DNA from: Acidobacteriaceae bacterium
Lineage (GTDB): Bacteria > Acidobacteriota > Terriglobia > Terriglobales > Acidobacteriaceae
Direction of reading: 5' to 3'
Length of the DNA: 9,657 bases
Assembly (NCBI GenBank): GCA_003165455.1
Contig: PLUJ01000027.1
Coordinates: 1 to 9,657 of the forward strand
Below the pieces are notes generated by a model. The model was not told the DNA's origin. It saw only the letters and a program-made list of their open reading frames with translations, and ran no database searches. Positions 6,655 to 9,657 of this stretch are shown here, piece by piece. Numbering within the stretch: the first letter of the stretch is position 1; each line of letters starts with the position of its first letter. Position numbers and translations under genes: made by a program.

Positions 6655-7137
6655 TTAGTCTCCGTACCCCTCGTCCACGCGCACACCCGAGCTACCGATG
6701 TTTGCAGGGGCCGTAGTCCCGGCCATGTTCAGGAGTGAGACAACGGTGCGAAACTCACGTCCATCCATTACAACCAGCACCTCCAGGTTAATGAACGACC
6801 CGTCCGGGTAGTTGATGGTAGCGGTCCCGGTACAGTCGGCGTTGATCGCATAGGTGCCGGTTTCGCCGGTCTGAAAGCCCGATGTCTGGGGAACTCCGTC
6901 AATCACGACGAAATCTTCTTGGGTGAAGGTTCCTTTTCCATCGAAAGTTGTCATCGCGATTCCGTTTTGAGGCAGCACGACGCCAGGCCCGGGCAGAACT
7001 TCGCCGGAGATGTTTTGGCCGTACTTGCCCCTTAGTGAAGCGTTCGAGCACGACCGTGCTTGCGCACGGGTTGCGACCACAAGGGTCAGGCATGCTACCG
7101 CTGCCGCCAGTGTTCCTTTGCAGAAAAAAGTTTTCAT
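6655..7137 (-). CDS. Secreted 160-residue protein of unknown function
   Basis: A signal peptide (MKTFFCKGTLAAAVACLTL, likely cut after AQA near residue 27) precedes a mature domain starting RSCSNASLRGKYGQNISG. Further on come TTFDGKGTFTQEDFV, TGETGTYAINADCTGTAT and LEVLVVMDGREFRTVVS. This pattern (C-S-A-L-G-YG, then FDG-G, then GTY-DCTGT) matches a secreted beta-rich family I associate with Acidobacteriota and soil bacteria. No function is known to me. Two Cys in the mature part (in SCSN and DCTG) may form a disulfide. The start ATG 7137 has GAGGAG about eight bases upstream. It is the first gene of the - strand secreted cluster and is divergent from the regulator at 7325. It lacks the shared leader seen before the next two genes. 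Confidence 0.85.
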   Translation of the reverse strand: MKTFFCKGTLAAAVACLTLVVATRAQARSCSNASLRGKYGQNISGEVLPGPGVVLPQNGIAMTTFDGKGTFTQEDFVVIDGVPQTSGFQTGETGTYAINADCTGTATINYPDGSFINLEVLVVMDGREFRTVVSLLNMAGTTAPANIGSSGVRVDEGYGD

Positions 7138-7324
7138 GTTTTGTCTCCTCGAAGATAGATTTTCTGGGCCTTGAGGCCTCAGTCGTTTCGTTCGAAGGGC
7201 AGATTGCCGTAAGCCGGCAGGAATGGCAATGGCGCGTGCCTGACGATTGGCTTATTTTTTCGTGACCTCGTTAAACCGCTGAAAAGATGATCGTTGTCGC
7301 TGCCGGATAGAGGTGATGTAGAAT
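7138..7324. promoter_or_regulatory. Divergent intergenic region with inverted repeats
   Basis: This 187-nt region separates the - strand secreted gene from the + strand regulator and must hold promoters for both, although I cannot place -35/-10 boxes with confidence. It contains a 10-base palindrome TGAGGCCTCA (7172-7181) and an inverted repeat ATTGCC (7203-7208) / GGCAAT (7225-7230) whose 16-nt centre includes GCCGGC. These could be operators, for example for the adjacent winged-helix regulator, but this is speculative. AGAGGTGAT (7309-7317) is the ribosome site of the regulator gene. Confidence 0.35.
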
Positions 7325-9307
7325 GTGGTCCTCTTCATTGAGTGTGGTGGGGATATGCCTGCGGACGTGGTGAGATTCGGAGAGGAGCTTGAATTGGACC
7401 GGGGCGCCTATGAACTGCGCCGTTCTGGTCGCGCTCTGAAGCTGGAGAGAATCCCCATGGAGATCTTGCTCCTGCTGCTCGAGCGCCGGGGGCAACTGGT
7501 CGCCCGAGAGGACATCATCGGAAGGATCTGGGGTAAGGACGTCTTCCTGGATACCGACAACAGCATCAATTCCGCGATCCGCAAAATTCGTCAGGTTTTG
7601 AACGACGATCCAGAAAACCCAGTCTTTGTACAAACGGTTACGGGGAAAGGGTATCGGTTCATCGCGGCGGTTACTGAGACTATCGTTGCGGTCAGCCCAG
7701 GTGACATCGGCCAGAAGCTCGAATCCCCCGACACTTACAGGCAAGACGGGAATTCCCGGTCAGGCCTTCGGCAGCTTGGAGCCGCTTGGAAATTATGGCC
7801 ATCGGCCGCTTTGCTGGCAGCTTTGCTCATCGTAATTCTAGCCGTGGGCGCTTATGAATTGAGTCAACGCAGCCGGTTGCAATCTGCAGGGATGCAACAC
7901 CGGGCAATGCTCGCGGTGCTGCCCTTCGCCAACCTGAGTAATGACCCGGAGCAGGAGTACTTCAGCGATGGTTTGACCGAAGAGACCATTACAGATTTAG
8001 GCGAACTCAACCCGGAACGGCTCGGCGTGATCGCGCGAACTTCGGCTGCGTCCTATAAACACACCAACAAGACGATCGCTCAAATCGGGCGCGAACTGGG
8101 AGTCGACTACATCCTTGAGGGCAGCGTCCGGCGAGAGGGTGGAACCGCCCGCATCAGCGCCCAACTGATTCGGGTCAAAGATCAAGTCCATCTGTGGGCG
8201 CACAATTATGACCGCGAAACCGGGGGACTTCTCGCACTACAAAACGAGTTGGGCCGAGCCATCGCACAGCAGGTTCAGGTTAAACTCGCGCCGCCTTACG
8301 GAGGTCGGTCGACCAACAAGTACGCCCCAAATCCAGAGGCTTACGAGCTTTACCTCAAAGGCCGGTTTTACCTGAACCAGCGGACCTACGCGGAGATCGA
8401 TAAGAGCACGGAGTATTTTCAACGCGCCGTCGAGAAAGATCCGGGCTTTGCCCTGGGCTATGCCGGGCTTGCCGACTCCTACCTCGCGAATGCGATTCGA
8501 TCCCCACAGGACTTTGAACCAAAGGCGAAGACAGCGGCTTCCAGAGCGCTGGAGTTGGACGACGAGCTTGCCGAAGCCCACGCCGCGTTGGGAGCGGAAA
8601 AAGCTGACTTTGAATATGACTGGCCAGGCGCGGAGCGGGAGTTCAAGAGAGCGCTTGAACTCAACCCGAACTATGCCGAGGCCCATTTTCGCCATGCTTT
8701 GACTTACCTAATGCCGCTCGGCAAATCAGAGCAAGCCAACGCCGAAATGAAGAGGGCATTGGAACTGGATCCCTTTTCCCCCATCTACAATACCGTTCTT
8801 GGTCTGACCTATTTCTATGCCCGCAGATATGACCAGGCTCAGGAACAATTCCAGAAGGCAGTCAAGTTGAACCCCGATTTTTTTGTCACTCACTACCACC
8901 TAGCGTGGCTGTACTCGCAAATCGGGCAGTATGAGAAAGCCATCGGCGAACTCACAAAAGGACGGCTCCTTTCCGGCGATGATCGCACCGTCAAAGCCGC
9001 AGCCGCTGACGATGTTGCCCTCAGGAAGGCATTAGCGGCAGAGGGACCCAGGGGATTCTGGCAGCAACTTCTGAGGTCGAACGAGAAATTGGTGGGTAAC
9101 ATCGGCGAGTTCGACATGCCGCAAATTTATGCGCGGCTCGGAGACAAGCAAAACGCATTGGAGGGGCTGAACCGCAACTATGAAGAACGAAGGGCCCTGG
9201 GGACCCTTTTGAATGTCGATCCGGCTTTCGACTCGCTGCGCTCGGACGCGCGATTCGGGGAACTCGTCCGTCGTATGGGGCTGACTCCGAATGCCATAAG
9301 CGAATAG
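7325..9307 (+). CDS. Membrane-anchored winged-helix regulator with TolB-like domain and TPR repeats (CadC-like layout)
   Basis: A 660-residue, probably one-pass membrane transcription regulator. An OmpR/PhoB-type winged helix covers about residues 16-115, with LERIPMEILLLLLERRGQLV, the recognition region DNSINSAIRKIRQVL and the wing VTGKGYRFIA. A membrane span follows at about 159-177 (PSAALLAALLIVILAVGAY). Next is a TolB N-terminal-like domain (about 194-320; AVLPFANLSNDPEQEYFSDG, LGVDYILEGSVRR), and then TPR repeats from about 337 to 570 (EYFQRAVEKDPGFALGYAGL, EFKRALELNPNYAEAHF, QFQKAVKLNPDFFVTHYHL). DNA binding would be cytoplasmic, with the TolB/TPR part outside, so it may sense envelope or protein-partner signals; this is inferred from CadC. 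I kept GTG 7325 because AGGTGA (7311-7316) is eight bases upstream. ATG 7355 is the alternative and loses ten non-domain residues. Such proteins are numerous in Acidobacteriota. It is divergent from the secreted cluster. Confidence 0.92.
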   Translation: MVLFIECGGDMPADVVRFGEELELDRGAYELRRSGRALKLERIPMEILLLLLERRGQLVAREDIIGRIWGKDVFLDTDNSINSAIRKIRQVLNDDPENPVFVQTVTGKGYRFIAAVTETIVAVSPGDIGQKLESPDTYRQDGNSRSGLRQLGAAWKLWPSAALLAALLIVILAVGAYELSQRSRLQSAGMQHRAMLAVLPFANLSNDPEQEYFSDGLTEETITDLGELNPERLGVIARTSAASYKHTNKTIAQIGRELGVDYILEGSVRREGGTARISAQLIRVKDQVHLWAHNYDRETGGLLALQNELGRAIAQQVQVKLAPPYGGRSTNKYAPNPEAYELYLKGRFYLNQRTYAEIDKSTEYFQRAVEKDPGFALGYAGLADSYLANAIRSPQDFEPKAKTAASRALELDDELAEAHAALGAEKADFEYDWPGAEREFKRALELNPNYAEAHFRHALTYLMPLGKSEQANAEMKRALELDPFSPIYNTVLGLTYFYARRYDQAQEQFQKAVKLNPDFFVTHYHLAWLYSQIGQYEKAIGELTKGRLLSGDDRTVKAAAADDVALRKALAAEGPRGFWQQLLRSNEKLVGNIGEFDMPQIYARLGDKQNALEGLNRNYEERRALGTLLNVDPAFDSLRSDARFGELVRRMGLTPNAISE

Positions 9308-9398
9308 TGAAAGCGAAGGAGCATCGGCCAGCCGTTTCGGTGCACCTACGTACGACCTTCCACATCTGCCTTCGGGACGGAAAAGATAGAAGGAAAAA

Positions 9399-9425
9399 AG
9401 AGAGCAGGGGGACTTCCTGCTCTCT
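9399..9425 (-). terminator. Rho-independent terminator of the gene entering from the right
   Basis: AGAGAGCAGG (9399-9408) and CCTGCTCTCT (9416-9425) form a perfect 10-bp stem with a seven-base loop. On the - strand the stem is followed at once by a T-run (TTTTTT), the standard intrinsic terminator form. It lies about 63 nt after the - strand stop at 9489. On the + strand only two T follow, so it would be weaker for the regulator gene, though it may stop both. Confidence 0.8.
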
Positions 9426-9488
9426 TAATCGCAGCACTTTCATCTACCACTCCTCGGCCCTTCGTACACTGGCGATAAGCCGACACCA

Positions 9489-9656
9489 CTATTCCAGCCC
9501 CATGAGCCGGGCTCCGAATCGGCCGAAGCGCAATTGTTGCTGAAGCAGTTTGCGGGCATCGTCGCTCAGAACTCTCGGGTTGATCCCGCGTTGTGAAGTA
9601 CTCTCGCTGGTGGCAACACCGTGTGCCGGGCGGGCCAGATAGGTGTGAATTTCGCC
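9489..9656 (-). CDS. C-terminal end of a gene truncated by the window edge
   Basis: The - strand is open from the window edge for 55 codons to TAG (9491-9489). The peptide starts GEIHTYLARPAHGVA and ends with RVLSDDARKLLQQQL followed by RFGRFGARLMGLE. Its composition is protein-like (an amphipathic helical end rich in L, Q, R), and a strong terminator follows on the same strand, so I believe it is a real gene end. I do not recognise the family. The start lies outside the window. Confidence 0.6.
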   Translation of the reverse strand, partial: GEIHTYLARPAHGVATSESTSQRGINPRVLSDDARKLLQQQLRFGRFGARLMGLE

Positions 9657-9657
9657 G

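Noticed and set aside
8237..9117. - strand frames opposite the regulator gene
   Set aside because: They are shadows of the TolB-like and TPR coding region, whose + strand frame has clear domain motifs throughout.

Overview
The window looks like a chromosomal piece of a soil-type bacterium, most likely an Acidobacteriota (Terriglobia-like) member. This is inferred, not proven, from a winged-helix/TolB-like/TPR membrane regulator, a cluster of secreted proteins whose N-terminal domains resemble acidobacterial families, moderately high GC and good Shine-Dalgarno sites. No mobile element, CRISPR array, tRNA or rRNA gene was seen.

The left end (30-1161, + strand) is a two-gene unit. A 95-residue protein of unknown function overlaps by 14 nt a gene that standard gene calling would split or truncate at an in-frame TGA (847-849). 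Read through, 304-1161 is one 285-residue protein of the glycine/sarcosine/betaine (GrdB) and D-proline (PrdB) reductase selenoprotein B family, with selenocysteine at residue 182 in a U-P-I-C motif. Directly after the TGA lies a hairpin with a perfect 7-bp stem and a GGUCG loop, 17 nt from the TGA, which fits a bacterial SECIS element. This is the main result of the window.

The middle (1385-7137, - strand) holds four secreted-protein genes. In transcription order they are a 160-aa secreted protein (7137-6655), a seven-repeat probable beta-propeller (6342-5305), a 1065-aa fibre-like surface protein with GVYG repeats (5171-1974), and a short secreted protein whose frame is broken and whose middle seems lost (1862-1385). 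The propeller and fibre genes carry a shared 59-nt leader element at almost the same distance from their start codons (44 of 59 bases identical, no gaps). It can form hairpins and may be an undescribed cis-regulatory RNA or operator.

The right part (7325-9307, + strand) is a membrane-anchored transcription regulator divergent from the secreted-protein cluster, with winged helix, one membrane span, TolB-like domain and TPR repeats. It could control that cluster, but the sequence does not show this. At the right edge the last 55 codons of a - strand gene run in from outside the window (9656-9489), followed by a clear intrinsic terminator (9399-9425).
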